Of a stretch of 64,000 nt of DNA, positions 63,798 to 64,000 are shown one piece after another; the stretch's first letter is position 1, and each line of letters starts with the position of its first letter. A program made the translations under genes and the position numbers. The notes beneath the pieces are model-generated. The model saw only the letters and a list, made by a program, of their open reading frames with translations. It searched no databases and was not told the origin of the DNA. This DNA is from Synaphobranchus kaupii (taxonomy: Eukaryota > Chordata > Actinopteri > Anguilliformes > Synaphobranchidae). The DNA is taken from assembly GCA_029718625.1 (NCBI GenBank), contig CM056377.1:99751243-99815242 (forward strand). Reading direction: 5' to 3'.

Positions 63798-64000
63798 CTG
63801 GAGGGAAAAACAGAGCGTCCATGATGGGTACACAATCAGTCAGAAGTGGGTAAACGTATAGGAAAAGGTTCATGATAAGCAACATTACAACTAAGCAACA
63901 TTACAGACTATGACAATGATTTCATACTCTTCTGGGAATATGTTCCGTCACTCCCAAACAGTGCATTTGATTTCGCCAAATCGCAAGTGGACACCTGCAT

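Overview
This is vertebrate nuclear DNA, most likely from a ray-finned fish (teleost). The genes are intron-rich with GT-AG junctions, there are many (TG/CA)n arrays, and the transposons are mostly Tc1-like, including Sleeping Beauty-type ends. The species cannot be named from the sequence.

Two protein genes are present, both on the minus strand, in the order cachd1 -> raver2 (right to left). As I recall the human map, CACHD1 and RAVER2 are also neighbours in this order and orientation on chromosome 1, so this looks like conserved synteny. I rebuilt 23 consecutive coding exons of cachd1 (38517-63797): the VWA domain, the Cache domains, a Cys-rich stalk, one transmembrane helix and the cytoplasmic tail. 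Its 5' exons lie beyond the right edge. I rebuilt the first five coding exons of raver2 (977-29381): the start codon and all three RRMs. Its 3' exons lie beyond the left edge.

Layout from left to right: raver2 intron 5 with a TG array (1-976); exon 5; intron 4 with a ~1 kb TG-rich array against exon 4; exon 4; intron 3 with a second ~1.3 kb TG-rich array; exon 3; long introns 2 and 1 around tiny exon 2; exon 1 and start codon at 29381; a ~7 kb intergenic block of nested DNA transposons (30.0-36.2 kb); the probable cachd1 3' UTR (36.5-38.5 kb); then cachd1 exons up to 63.8 kb, with two further Tc1 elements in its largest intron (49.7-53.3 kb).

Raver2 is an hnRNP-like nuclear protein that binds PTB and affects splicing. 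Cachd1 is a cell-surface alpha2delta-like protein. They are neighbours, with no sign that they act together.

Strongest observations: (1) a 45-bp minisatellite in cachd1 that copies an exon end plus its 5' splice site 16 times without any length change; (2) a one-base phase conflict at the cachd1 junction just before the transmembrane exon, predicting either a secreted ectodomain or an assembly error; (3) raver2 exons 4 and 5 each sit between a UG-type tract upstream and a long CA-type tract downstream in the RNA; (4) foldback elements, one carrying a nested Tc1; (5) two near-identical Tc1 copies in direct orientation flanking the 3' half of cachd1; (6) every G/C homopolymer of 10 or more is G on the plus strand. 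All reading is by eye; no database search was run.
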